Shown piece after piece: positions 27,999 through 36,163 of a stretch of DNA of 64,000 bases. The notes under the pieces were generated by a model. It was not told where the DNA came from, searched no databases, and saw only the letters and a list, made by a program, of their open reading frames with translations. A program made the position numbers and the translations under genes. The stretch comes from DASPKT01 sp035626475 (lineage in GTDB: Bacteria; Pseudomonadota; Alphaproteobacteria; Azospirillales; Azospirillaceae). Numbering within the stretch: position 1 is the first letter of the stretch; each line of letters starts with the position of its first letter. The DNA lies in NCBI GenBank assembly GCA_035626475.1, contig DASPNP010000025.1, positions 1 to 64,000 of the forward strand. Reading direction: 5' to 3'.

Positions 27999-29693
27999 AT
28001 GACGGACATCTCCCCCGACGCGCTGCATGACGAGGCGCTGGCCCGGCTGCGGGCCGGCGACGCGGCGGCCGCGCGCGACCTGCTGCGGCGCGTGCTGGCG
28101 GTGGCGCCGGGGCGGGCGGAGAGCTGGGCCAATCTCGGGCTGGCACTGGCCCGGACGGAGGACTGGCCCGGCGCGGCCTCGGCCTTCCTGCGGGTCCTGG
28201 ATCTGGCGCCGGCGCAGGCGGGCCCGGTCGTCCCCTGGCTTAACGAGGCGGGAAGCCGGCTGCAGGCGGCCCAGCTGCTGGACGCGGCGGAGATCTGCTT
28301 CAGCCGGGTCATCGCCGCACTGCCGGGCGATCCCGCCGGGCACGCCAATCTCGGCTCGGTCCACCAGGACCGGGGCGAGCTGGACCAAGCGGTGGAGCGG
28401 TTCCGCGCGGCGCTCGCCCTGGACCCGGGCCGGACACCGATCTGGACCAATCTGGCGGCGGCGATGAACGCCTCGCCGCGCCACGCGCCGGGCGAGGTGC
28501 TGGCGCTGCTGCGCCGCTTCGATGCCGAGGTGGCGGTGCCGCTGCGGGACCCGTGGCCGCACGCCAACGCGCGCGATCCGGACCGGCGCCTGCGCGTCGG
28601 CTATCTCTCCGCCGATTTCCGCCGGCACGCCGCCGCCCAGTTCATGCTGCCGCTGATCGTGGGGCATCGGCGCGAGCGGGTCGAGGTGACCTGCTACCAC
28701 GACCATGCCGGCTCGGACGATTGGACCGGCCCGTTCCGCCACGCCGCCGACCGCTGGGTGGAGACGGCGGGGCTGGACGACGCCGCGCTGGCGGAGCGCA
28801 TCCGCGCCGACGGGATCGACCTGCTGGTGGATCTGGGCGGGCTGACCGGCGGGCGGCTGGGAACCTTCGCCCGCCGCCCGGCCCCGGTGCAGGTCACCTG
28901 GTTCGGCTATGTCACCAGCACCGGCCTCTCCGCCATGGACTGGCGGCTGACCGACGCCATTGCCGACCCCGACGGGACCGAGCCCCACTATGCCGAGCGG
29001 CTCTGGCGCCTGCCCGGGGCCATGTGGTGCTTCCGCCCGCCGGCGGCGGTTCCGCCCGTCACGCCCCTGCCGGCGCCGCGCAACGGCGCCGTCACCTTCG
29101 GCGCCTTCCAGCGCTTCGCCAAGGTGACGCCGGAGGTGCTGGACGCCTGGGCGCGCATCCTCGCCGCCGTGCCGGACTCGCGGCTCCTCATCCATCTGCC
29201 GCCCGGGTCGGTGCGGGAGCGCGTGGCTGAGGCCTTTCGGCGGCGCGGTGTGGAGCCCTCGCGCCTGAAGGCGTTCGGCCGGGTCGGGCATGAGCGCTAC
29301 TGGGATCTGCTGGGAAGCGTCGACATCGCCCTGGACAGCTTTCCCTTTGGCGGCGGCACCACGACCTTCGAGGCGCTGTGGGCGGGCGTGCCGGTCGTCA
29401 CCTGCACGGGGGAGGGCGGCGGTTTCGCCCCGCGCTTCTCCAGCCGCATGGGACGCAGCTTTCTCAAGGCCGTCGGTCTCGATGACTTGGCCGCGCCCGA
29501 TCCGGACGGCTATGTGAGTACGGCGGTGGCGCTCGCCGGCGATGTCGGGCGGCTGGCCGAACTGCGGGCGACATTACGCGGCCGCATGGCCGCCTCGCCG
29601 CTGACGGACGAGAAGCGGTTCGTGGCGGAGGTGGAGGAGGCCTACCGGGGCATGTGGCGCCTTTGGTGCGACGGGGCCCCCGCCCGCCCGTGA
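27999..29693 (+). CDS. TPR protein with OGT/SPINDLY-type glycosyltransferase domain
   Basis: The 564-residue protein has three to four TPR repeats (about 5-165, e.g. AESWANLGLALARTEDW and GHANLGSVHQDRGELDQA) and a GT41-type catalytic region: RVGYLSADFRRHAAAQF with the catalytic His region, LLVDLGGLTGG, VQVTWFGYVTSTG, GAFQRFAKVTPEVLDAWARIL and the nucleotide-sugar site ALDSFPFGGGTTTFEALWAGVPV. Such enzymes transfer GlcNAc or other sugars to protein Ser/Thr. Bacterial members often modify surface or flagellar proteins. No flagellin or pili gene is near, so the acceptor is unknown. I start at the ATG at 27999 rather than the TTG at 27963. Confidence 0.85.
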   Translation: MTDISPDALHDEALARLRAGDAAAARDLLRRVLAVAPGRAESWANLGLALARTEDWPGAASAFLRVLDLAPAQAGPVVPWLNEAGSRLQAAQLLDAAEICFSRVIAALPGDPAGHANLGSVHQDRGELDQAVERFRAALALDPGRTPIWTNLAAAMNASPRHAPGEVLALLRRFDAEVAVPLRDPWPHANARDPDRRLRVGYLSADFRRHAAAQFMLPLIVGHRRERVEVTCYHDHAGSDDWTGPFRHAADRWVETAGLDDAALAERIRADGIDLLVDLGGLTGGRLGTFARRPAPVQVTWFGYVTSTGLSAMDWRLTDAIADPDGTEPHYAERLWRLPGAMWCFRPPAAVPPVTPLPAPRNGAVTFGAFQRFAKVTPEVLDAWARILAAVPDSRLLIHLPPGSVRERVAEAFRRRGVEPSRLKAFGRVGHERYWDLLGSVDIALDSFPFGGGTTTFEALWAGVPVVTCTGEGGGFAPRFSSRMGRSFLKAVGLDDLAAPDPDGYVSTAVALAGDVGRLAELRATLRGRMAASPLTDEKRFVAEVEEAYRGMWRLWCDGAPARP

Positions 29694-29718
29694 GCGGACG
29701 GGGGCGGTCACGCGCGCT

Positions 29719-30867
29719 CTAGAACCGCAGCGTCGCGGCGATCGGGGCGTCGGTCGGCATGGCCTCGGCCGGCAGGGTGAAGACCCGCCCGTCCTTGCCC
29801 ACCACGTTCAGCGCCGCGAAGTCCAGCAGCTCGCGGTCGCCCTCCTTCTGCGCCGTGTGCAGCACGGTCAGCGAGGATTCCTCGAGATAGCGGCCCCAGC
29901 AATGGGCGCCCTCGCGCAGGAACAGCTGGTCGACCCGGCCCTGCACGGCGGCGGTGACGATCTGCGCGATCTCGTCCGTGCCGCGGCCGCTGCCGTCGCC
30001 CCGCAGCATGCGGAACCGGTCGAGCCCCTCCTTCAGCCGCTTGTCGAACAGCGGCCGCACGCATTCGTAGGAGCGGCGGTGCAGCTCCTCCGGCGACAGG
30101 CTCCAGGGATGCTCCTGGATCGGCGGCTGCACCAGCGACTGGATCTTGTTGACCTGGACGAAGTGCCCGGCCACCCGCTCGTCCGCCACCAGCACCACCG
30201 GCGTGGAATTGCCGCCGACATAGGCCGCCATCGCCGCCGAGAGCTGCTTCAGATAGTTCATCAGCTCGTCATTGGTGACCTGCCGCTGGCTGCCGGCGGC
30301 GGCATCCTTCGGCGCCTCGCCGGAATTGGCGGTCACGGGCATCGGCGTGGTGCCGTCGGCCCGGGGATAGTCGCCGCCGAACAGGCCGGCGGTGCCGCGC
30401 GGCAGCTCGTGCACGTCCATCTCCCGCAGCGCGAAGCGCGAGCCCTCGTACAGCCGCGCCCGTTCCTGGGTGATCGCCAGGACGAAGTAGCGGCCGTCGG
30501 CGGCCAGGATCGGCAGCAGCGGCCGGATGACGAAGCGGTCGTTGATGTGCGCCGCCTCCTCGACCTCAAGCGGCAGCTTATGCATCAGGAAGCGGCCCGG
30601 GCTGATGTAGAGCGCCAGCCCCTGCGCCTGGTGGCGCCAGAAGCCGCCGTCGCTGCACAGATCGTAGCCGGGCTTCAACAGCTCCTCGACGTCCGGCCGG
30701 CGCATGCCGCGGTCGAGCAGCCGGTCGCGGCTCTCGTCCAGCAGGTTCTTCAGGCGGACCGGGTCCTGGCGGATTTCCCGGCCCCGCACATGGGTCGGCA
30801 GGAAGACGGAGATGGCGGGGCTGGAGGTTTCGTCCAGGAGGAGGTCGAGGTCGTCATGGCTGAACAT
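29719..30867 (-). CDS. baeRF-family (eRF1/Pelota-like) protein
   Basis: The 382-residue protein matches the bacterial archaeo-eukaryotic release-factor family. An N-terminal SVFLPTHVRGREIRQDPVRLKN start is followed by FVLAITQERARLYEGSR (the strand after which eRF1 proteins vary), VVLVADERVAGHF in the middle domain, and an AHCWGRYLEE to LLDFAALNVVGKDGRVF end typical of the C-terminal domain. The family is predicted to act on ribosomes or peptidyl-tRNA. The ATG at 30867 is preferred over a 54-nt longer frame. An EcfG-type promoter lies about 60 bp upstream. It converges on the OGT gene. Confidence 0.8.
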   Translation of the reverse strand: MFSHDDLDLLLDETSSPAISVFLPTHVRGREIRQDPVRLKNLLDESRDRLLDRGMRRPDVEELLKPGYDLCSDGGFWRHQAQGLALYISPGRFLMHKLPLEVEEAAHINDRFVIRPLLPILAADGRYFVLAITQERARLYEGSRFALREMDVHELPRGTAGLFGGDYPRADGTTPMPVTANSGEAPKDAAAGSQRQVTNDELMNYLKQLSAAMAAYVGGNSTPVVLVADERVAGHFVQVNKIQSLVQPPIQEHPWSLSPEELHRRSYECVRPLFDKRLKEGLDRFRMLRGDGSGRGTDEIAQIVTAAVQGRVDQLFLREGAHCWGRYLEESSLTVLHTAQKEGDRELLDFAALNVVGKDGRVFTLPAEAMPTDAPIAATLRF

Positions 30868-30929
30868 CGGGGGCCTCGGCAGCTGTTGTCGTTGCGATGC
30901 CGGTCCATTAGCGAACCGCATCAGCCAGC

Positions 30930-30955
30930 AACCGGGCCCGGGCGCGGACAGTTCC
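30930..30955 (-). promoter_or_regulatory. EcfG-type promoter candidate for the baeRF gene
   Basis: On the minus strand GGAAC (30951-30955), 17 nt, GGTT (30930-30933), about 63 bp before the ATG at 30867. Confidence 0.5.
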
Positions 30956-30992
30956 GATCCACGCCGCCGCGAATAGGGCGGGGGGCCACCCG

Positions 30993-31160
30993 TCAGGCGG
31001 CGAGCGCCGAGCCCACCACCAGCCAGCCGTAGAGCACGCCGAACATGCCGGCCAGCGCCAGGAAGTCGCGCACATAGGCGACGCGCTCGGCCCGGGCATC
31101 GGCCTCCGGATCGGCGAACGGACCGGCAGGGCGGGGGCGCGACAGCAGGTAACGGATCAT
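30993..31160 (-). CDS. 55-residue single-pass membrane protein
   Basis: The ATG at 31158-31160 has GGAGG 6 nt upstream. The product has a basic, Pro-containing N-terminal 30 residues, an ERVAYVRDFLAL amphipathic stretch and one transmembrane helix at the C-terminus (about 34-54, AGMFGVLYGWLVVGSALAA). Such proteins are common next to stress genes in alphaproteobacteria, but I cannot name a family. It lies between the baeRF and the ferritin-fold genes on the same strand. Confidence 0.6.
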   Translation of the reverse strand: MIRYLLSRPRPAGPFADPEADARAERVAYVRDFLALAGMFGVLYGWLVVGSALAA

Positions 31161-31296
31161 GGTGTTCCTCCCTTCAAGGGCGGCCGCGCCGCCCTCTTCG
31201 GGACCGCACCGGCCGCTACCACCTTCGATAGGAAGGAGAGTGTCAGAACATTTTGAGAACATCAAGCGGTTTGTTCCGCGTCCGTTCCCGTGAACG

Positions 31297-31332
31297 CAAA
31301 AGGAACGGGGCGTCCCTCGCGGAACGCCCCGT
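31297..31332 (-). terminator. terminator of the ferritin-fold gene
   Basis: On the minus strand a 9-bp stem (ACGGGGCGT/ACGCCCCGT) with a 10-nt loop is followed by TCCTTTT, 22 bp after the stop codon of the 31354-31872 gene. Confidence 0.75.
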
Positions 31333-31353
31333 CCACAAGCCGGTCAGGCGCGC

Positions 31354-31872
31354 TCAGCGCTTGGCGGCGCGCTGGTCGTGGTTGGCCTCGCGGGCCAGGT
31401 ACTGGGAGGTGACGACCGGAATCTGCTGGTCGACCCAGGACAGCATCGCCTCCTCCTCGCGCAGGATCTCGGTGGCGACGCGCTCGATCTCGGTCTCGCC
31501 GACCTCGCGGGCGGTGGCGGCCAGGATCTTGTAGTTGACGATCTCGTAGGCCTCGAAGGAGTAGTTGCTGATCATGTCCTTCATGACCTCGTCCGAGGCG
31601 AAGGTGTTCATCAGCGCCTGCATGTTCACGGCCATCTTGGCGACGCCGGTCTTGATGGCCGAGGTGTCGGCGCCCAGCCGGTGCAGGCAGGCCTCCAGGC
31701 GCTCGGCCTGGCTCTCGGTCTCGGCGCGGTGGCGCTGCAGCCCCTGGCTCAGCTGCGGATAATGCTCCAGCCGCTGCAGCTGGCGGTCGATGATGCTCAG
31801 CGCCTGCTGCTCCATGGCATAGGCGTCGCGCAGATAGTCGATCAGGGTCTCACGGTTGGCGTTGGTGGCCAT
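31354..31872 (-). CDS. DUF892 (YciE/YciF-like) ferritin-fold stress protein
   Basis: The 172-residue all-helical protein has the DUF892 pattern: LIDYLRDAYAMEQQALSII at the start, HRAETESQAERLEACLHRLG in the second helix, YSFEAYEIVNYKILAATAREVGETE in the third and ILREEEAMLSWVDQQIP in the fourth. The Glu/His positions would hold a di-iron site. YciE and YciF are osmotic/general-stress proteins. The ATG at 31872 is preferred over longer frames. No fully matching EcfG-type site is seen, only a weak GCAAC-N16-TGTT about 65 bp upstream. A terminator follows. Confidence 0.85.
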   Translation of the reverse strand: MATNANRETLIDYLRDAYAMEQQALSIIDRQLQRLEHYPQLSQGLQRHRAETESQAERLEACLHRLGADTSAIKTGVAKMAVNMQALMNTFASDEVMKDMISNYSFEAYEIVNYKILAATAREVGETEIERVATEILREEEAMLSWVDQQIPVVTSQYLAREANHDQRAAKR

Positions 31873-32040
31873 TGGTGCCTCTCTCGCAAAGGGGCGGCCC
31901 CTTCGGCCGCTGGTACGGCCAAGACAACAGGAAGAGCCCCGAAGGGTTGCGCCCGCCCCCTCCGGATTTGCCGGAGCGCCCATCCCCGCGCGTGCGCTCG
32001 GGATGCGGGGCGTTCCGGGATGGACGAGGAATGACCGCGA

Positions 32041-32075
32041 AAAGAAAAAGGCCCCGCACCGGAGCGCGGGGCCTT
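32041..32075 (-). terminator. terminator of the HTH-disordered protein gene
   Basis: A 10-bp stem (AAGGCCCCGC/GCGGGGCCTT) with an 8-nt loop. On the minus strand it is followed by a T-rich run (A run at 32041-32049); the plus strand also has TTTT, so it may work in both directions. Confidence 0.8.
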
Positions 32076-32099
32076 TTCCTTCACAGTCTGGTCCGATCC

Positions 32100-33266
32100 T
32101 CAGCGCCGCGTCTGGGCGCGGTGGCCGGGGATGGGGATCGGGCGGGCGGCGTGCTCCTCGCGGCGGCTGGCCGACATCTCGATCTCCATGCGGGCCAGCA
32201 CGCGGCGCAGCTCGTGCAGGCTGTCCGCCAGGGTCTGCATGCCGGCACCCTCGCCGCCGCCCTTCCAGGCGCGGTAGGCGTCGGCGCAGGCCTTGGCGGC
32301 CGCGTCCATGCGCACGTCGGCCGGCTCGGTCGGAACCTCCGCCGCTTCCTGGCGCGCGATGTTGGTCTGGCGCTGGCGGTACGGATACTCGGAGCCCGGC
32401 GGGCCGTTGCGCTCGAAGCCCGGCTCCCGGTCCACCGGCTGGGGTGCCGGACGGGGCTGCTGGCCATTGCCGATGACAGGCGGGGCCGAGCGGTCCTGGG
32501 CCATGCTGGCGACGGCGGCGCCGGTCAGGGTGCGGCGCTCGCCCCCCTGGCGCTCACCGCCCTCGCGCGGCCCCCCCTGGCGCTCGTTGCGGTCCATGCG
32601 CGGCTGGCCGCCCATGCGCTCGCCACCCATGCGCTCGGCACCCTGGCCGTCCCGGCGGTCGCCCCGGAACTCGCGCGGCTGGCGATCACCGCCCTGGGGA
32701 CGGCCACCCTCCTCGAACGGGCGCGGCTCGCGCGGCTCGCGGGGCTGGAACTCGCCGCCCTGGCGTTCACCCCCCTGGCGTTCACCATGGGAACGGCCGC
32801 CCTCGCGGGGCGCCCGGTCCTGGCGGGGCTCGCGGGCCTCGCGCGGCTCACGGCCTTCCCGGGCCTCGCGCGGCTCACGGCCTTCCCGGGGCTCGCGCGG
32901 GGCGCGGGCCTCCACCGGCTGGGCCGGCTCGGGCTGGGGAGCGGGCTGCGGGGCCGGCTGGATCTCGGCGCGCGGGGCCGGGGCGGGAGGAGCCGCCTCG
33001 GGTGCCGGCGCGGCGACGTCGAGCGCCGGCTGGTCGCCGCCCTCCGCCGCTCCCCCCTCGGCCTTGCGGACGATGTAGGAGATGGCGCTGGGCGTGCAGT
33101 CGAACTCGCGCGCGATCGCCGTCAGCGTGGCGCCCGACTTGTACATCTCCAGGATCCGCGGCCAGGCGGACTGGGGAATGCGGCCGCGCCGCTTCGGGGT
33201 ATCGGCGTCCCCTTCGGTTTCTGCAGTCAAGATGTCGCTCGGTTGCCAGAGAGGAGGCTGGTTCAT
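32100..33266 (-). CDS. HTH protein with long Arg/Glu/Gly-rich disordered tail
   Basis: The 388-residue protein has a short start and then a Hin/Myb-like helix-turn-helix at about 28-75 (RRGRIPQSAWPRILEMYK, then ATLTAIAREFDCTPSAISYIV). From about 80 to 290 it is low complexity: Ala/Pro first, then repeated REPREGREPREA and GERQGG units rich in Arg, Glu, Gly and Gln. A short conserved-looking C-terminal part follows (about 300-388: REEHAARP and a helix KACADAYRAWKGG to LRRVLARMEIEMS). The tail resembles RNA-binding scaffolds such as RNase E. A DNA-binding regulator that also binds RNA is conceivable. The start at 33266 has GAGGAGG just upstream on the minus strand. Confidence 0.75.
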   Translation of the reverse strand: MNQPPLWQPSDILTAETEGDADTPKRRGRIPQSAWPRILEMYKSGATLTAIAREFDCTPSAISYIVRKAEGGAAEGGDQPALDVAAPAPEAAPPAPAPRAEIQPAPQPAPQPEPAQPVEARAPREPREGREPREAREGREPREAREPRQDRAPREGGRSHGERQGGERQGGEFQPREPREPRPFEEGGRPQGGDRQPREFRGDRRDGQGAERMGGERMGGQPRMDRNERQGGPREGGERQGGERRTLTGAAVASMAQDRSAPPVIGNGQQPRPAPQPVDREPGFERNGPPGSEYPYRQRQTNIARQEAAEVPTEPADVRMDAAAKACADAYRAWKGGGEGAGMQTLADSLHELRRVLARMEIEMSASRREEHAARPIPIPGHRAQTRR

Positions 33267-33747
33267 CGGGTTTTCAGTTGCAAGCGTTCGCGGTCCGCCC
33301 ATGCCACGGGCCGCCGCGGAAGGCGTCCGGCCGGAACCGGCGCGCTTCCGCGCTGTATCGGGCGATGGCAAGTCGACGAATGCAAAACGCTGGTCCGGGA
33401 CGGTCGGGCACTGAGTTTCAAAAATTCTTCGCCCCTCGGAAGTGGCGGCGACCATGGGGGAGGCCGCGCCGGTTTCCCGATCTTCGGGAAATTACCGGGT
33501 ACCACGACTTTCAAAGGCGGGCGAACTTCACGCGGGCTTTGGGCCTGTGGCCGACCGCGGCAAGTCCTCCTCCGCCTTTTAAAAGAAATCCACCGAACTG
33601 CAAGCGCGAATCATCGGACCGCCGGGATTTTTTCAAAAGCCGGGCCGCTCTTCTTTCAAAGCCTCGCCTTTCCGCGACGAAGGGGCGGCCGGGATGTTGT
33701 ACCGGGCGAACCCGTACGCACGTTTCCCGCCCGCCTCCGGAGACCCG
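33267..33747. other. 480-bp divergent spacer with TTTCAAA motifs
   Basis: No gene is supported. The stretch is AT-richer than its surroundings and contains five TTTCAAA/TTTTAAAA-type motifs (near 33416, 33509, 33577, 33631 and 33654). It must hold the promoters of the HTH gene and of the DegP gene, but I cannot assign boxes. Confidence 0.35.
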
Positions 33748-35304
33748 ATGATGCCCTTCCGTCCCTGGACGTTCGGCCTCGCCGCCCTGCTGCTTTCGAC
33801 CACGAGCCCCGTCGGCGCCGGCCTCGCCGCCGAGACCCCCACCAGCTTCGCGCCGCTGGCCAAGGCGCAGCTGGGCACGGTGGTCAACATCTCCACAACC
33901 CAGAAGATCGGCGACGCCGAGGGGCCGGAGAGCCCCGCCGGGCCCCGGGGTCCCCAGGGCGGACCGCAGGGGACGCCGCCGGGCCTGCCGCCCGGGCTGG
34001 AGGAGTTCTTCCGCGAGTTCGGGGGCCCCGGGGGGCCGAACGGCCGGCAGCGGCCGGTGACGGCGCTGGGCTCCGGCTTCATCATCGATTCCAGCGGGCT
34101 GATCGTCACCAACAACCATGTGGTCGCGCAGGCCTCGGAAATCTCGGTCATCCTGCATGACGAGAGCATCCTGAAGGCGGAGCTGGTGGGTGCCGACCCG
34201 CTGACCGACCTGGCGCTGCTGAAGGTCGACGCCGGCAAACCGCTGCCCGCCACCAGGTGGGGCGACAGCGACAAGCTGGAGGTCGGCGACTGGCTGGTGG
34301 CGATCGGCAACCCGTTCGGGCTGGGCGGCACGGTGACGGCGGGCATCCTGTCCGCCCGCGCCCGCGACATCCAGTCCGGCCCCTATGACGAGTATCTGCA
34401 GACCGACGCCGCCATCAACCGCGGCAATTCCGGCGGCCCGCTGTTCAATGCCAACGGCGAGGTGGTGGGCATCAACACCGCCATCTTCAGCCCGACCGGC
34501 GGCTCGGTCGGCATCGGCTTCGCCGTGCCCGCCTCGCTGGCCCGTCCGGTCATCGAGGAGATCAAGCAGTTCGGCCAGCCCAAGCGCGGCTGGCTGGGCG
34601 TGCAGATCCAGCAGGTGACACCGGAGATCGCGGAGAGCCTGGGGCTGGACAAGCCACGCGGCGCGCTGGTCACCTCGGTCAGCCCGGAAGGGCCGGCCCA
34701 GTCCGCCGGCGTGCGCCAGGGCGACGTGATCCTGAGCTTCAACGGCCAGCCGATCGAGCGCATGCGCAGCCTGCCGCGGCTGGTGGCCGACACCGACATC
34801 GGCGCCGAGGCCCGCATCAGCGTGCTGCGCGAGGGGCGCGAGGAGACGCTGCCGGTCAGGGTCGGCGATCTGGCGCAGAGCGAGGCCGTGCGGGTCGCCT
34901 CGGCCGACACGCCGGCGGAGGAGAAGCCGGTCGCGGAGACGGTGCTGGGCCTGAGCCTGTCGCCGCTGACCGAGCCGGTGCGCGAGCGCCTCGAGCTGGA
35001 GCCCGAGCAGAAGGGCGTCGCCGTCGTCGGCGTGGACGAGGACAGCGCGGCGGCCGAGCGCGGCATCGCCCCCGGCGACCTGATCCAGCAGGTGCAGCAG
35101 CGGCCCGTCTCCAGCCCCGACGAGGTCGAGCGCATCCTGGGCGACGCCCGGGAGAAGGGCCGCAAGTCGGTGCTGGTCCTGGTCAACCGCCAGGGCAACA
35201 ACGTCTATGTCCCGCTGCCGACCGACGACACGGCCGAGGCGCCGCCGGAGAACGGTGAGGACAGCGGCGCCGTGGTGCCCCAGCGCGGCGGCCGGGGCGG
35301 GTAA
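33748..35304 (+). CDS. DegP/HtrA-type periplasmic serine protease
   Basis: The 518-residue protein has a signal peptide (first 32 residues, hydrophobic core then GAGLA-A). The catalytic triad is His124 (TNNHVVA), Asp154 (LTDLALLKV) and Ser228 (NRGNSGGPL). Two PDZ domains follow (about 285-380, GWLGVQIQQ, and about 400-500, VVGVDEDSAAAERGIAPGD). The LA loop before the His is Gly/Pro-rich and longer than usual (about 55-100). It degrades or refolds damaged envelope proteins. The ATG at 33748 has GGAG upstream; an earlier ATG at 33694 is unlikely. Confidence 0.93.
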   Translation: MMPFRPWTFGLAALLLSTTSPVGAGLAAETPTSFAPLAKAQLGTVVNISTTQKIGDAEGPESPAGPRGPQGGPQGTPPGLPPGLEEFFREFGGPGGPNGRQRPVTALGSGFIIDSSGLIVTNNHVVAQASEISVILHDESILKAELVGADPLTDLALLKVDAGKPLPATRWGDSDKLEVGDWLVAIGNPFGLGGTVTAGILSARARDIQSGPYDEYLQTDAAINRGNSGGPLFNANGEVVGINTAIFSPTGGSVGIGFAVPASLARPVIEEIKQFGQPKRGWLGVQIQQVTPEIAESLGLDKPRGALVTSVSPEGPAQSAGVRQGDVILSFNGQPIERMRSLPRLVADTDIGAEARISVLREGREETLPVRVGDLAQSEAVRVASADTPAEEKPVAETVLGLSLSPLTEPVRERLELEPEQKGVAVVGVDEDSAAAERGIAPGDLIQQVQQRPVSSPDEVERILGDAREKGRKSVLVLVNRQGNNVYVPLPTDDTAEAPPENGEDSGAVVPQRGGRGG

Positions 35305-35386
35305 GGTGAAGCCGCGGCGGCGGCCCGGGGGGCTCTCTCACCGGCCGCCGCTTGCCCGCCGGCATGGGGACCGCTAAGAAGGCGCC

Positions 35387-35545
35387 ATGTTGACCAGGCG
35401 CCAATGCAACGGCGCCGCGGCCCTGCTTGTCGTGCTGGGCGCGGCGCTGTCACTCACGAGCTTGCCGTTATGGGCCGCCTTCGCCGGTCTCGGCTGCTTC
35501 GCGGCGGCGGGCGTCCTGCTGCTGGTCGGGCGCGGCCGTTCTTGA
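35387..35545 (+). CDS. 52-residue double-helix membrane protein
   Basis: A short frame starts at ATG 35387 after AAGG and ends at TGA 35543-35545. The product has a basic Cys-containing start and two hydrophobic helices (about 10-28 and 30-47), ending in GRGRS. It is strongly biased to G/C at third positions. I recognise no family; it is similar in style to small unknown envelope proteins. Confidence 0.5.
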   Translation: MLTRRQCNGAAALLVVLGAALSLTSLPLWAAFAGLGCFAAAGVLLLVGRGRS

Positions 35546-35573
35546 GGGAAGGCCGCGCCCGCCGCGCGCCGCC

Positions 35574-36011
35574 TCAGGTGCGGCCGTAATTGTCCTCGAG
35601 GCGGACGATGTCCGTCTCCTCCAGGCGCTCGCCATACTGAATCTCGATCAGGACCAGCTCCTCCGGCCCGACATTCTCCAGCCGGTGCGTCTCGCCCTTG
35701 GGGATGCGGACGCTCTCGTTCTCCTGCAGGCTGAAGGTGCGGGAGCCGATGGTGACCAGCGCCGTGCCGTTTACCACGATCCAGTGCTCGTGGCGGTGGT
35801 GGTGGTACTGGAGCGACAGGCGGGCGCCCGCCTTGACGGTGATCCGCTTGGCGCAGAAGCGCTCGCCTACGTCGATGACCTCCCAGCGGCCCCAGGGGCG
35901 CTCGTCGGAGGCCGAGCGGGTGTAGCCCAGCGGATTGGCGGCGGGAGCCGGGGAGAGGGCGGGGGCGACGTCGAGGGTCGCGGTGGCTTGGCGGGCTTGG
36001 ATGGGGCTCAC
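35574..36011 (-). CDS. cupin, mannose-6-phosphate isomerase type II-like
   Basis: I start at GTG 36011, preceded by AAGGACG, giving 145 residues. The last 110 are the cupin known from the C-terminus of bifunctional GMP/ManC enzymes: ERPWGRWEVIDVGERFCAKRI, LQYHHHRHEHWIVVNGTA with the metal His residues, VRIPKGETHRLEN and EIQYGERLEETDIVRLEDNYGR. It lacks the nucleotidyltransferase half, so it is a stand-alone PMI-type cupin. Its role in GDP-mannose or related sugar supply for exopolysaccharide is plausible. A ROK kinase ends just upstream on the same strand. Confidence 0.82.
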   Translation of the reverse strand: MSPIQARQATATLDVAPALSPAPAANPLGYTRSASDERPWGRWEVIDVGERFCAKRITVKAGARLSLQYHHHRHEHWIVVNGTALVTIGSRTFSLQENESVRIPKGETHRLENVGPEELVLIEIQYGERLEETDIVRLEDNYGRT

Positions 36012-36137
36012 GGCGGGTCGTCCTTTTCTGCGGTTGGCCCCTGCCGTCCACCGGCCCTGTGGGTCCGGTCCCGGCGATCCTCCTGGGATGGGGCGCCGGT
36101 GGAAGCGCGACGCCGTGCGTCCCACCGTCGCGCAGGT

Positions 36138-36163
36138 AACCCGCTACTCCTGATCTATGTTCC
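36138..36163 (-). promoter_or_regulatory. weak EcfG-type promoter-like match
   Basis: On the minus strand GGAAC (36159-36163), 17 nt, GGTT (36138-36141), but it overlaps the last codons of the ROK kinase gene and would give a leader of over 100 nt for the cupin. It may be a chance match. Confidence 0.2.

Noticed and set aside
31873..31960. EcfG-type promoter for the YciE/F-like gene
   Set aside because: Only GCAAC-N16-TGTT is found; this is too weak to list as a feature.
32520..32960. Short tandem DNA repeats in the HTH gene considered as a regulatory array
   Set aside because: They encode the Arg/Glu/Gly-rich tail in frame and need no separate explanation.
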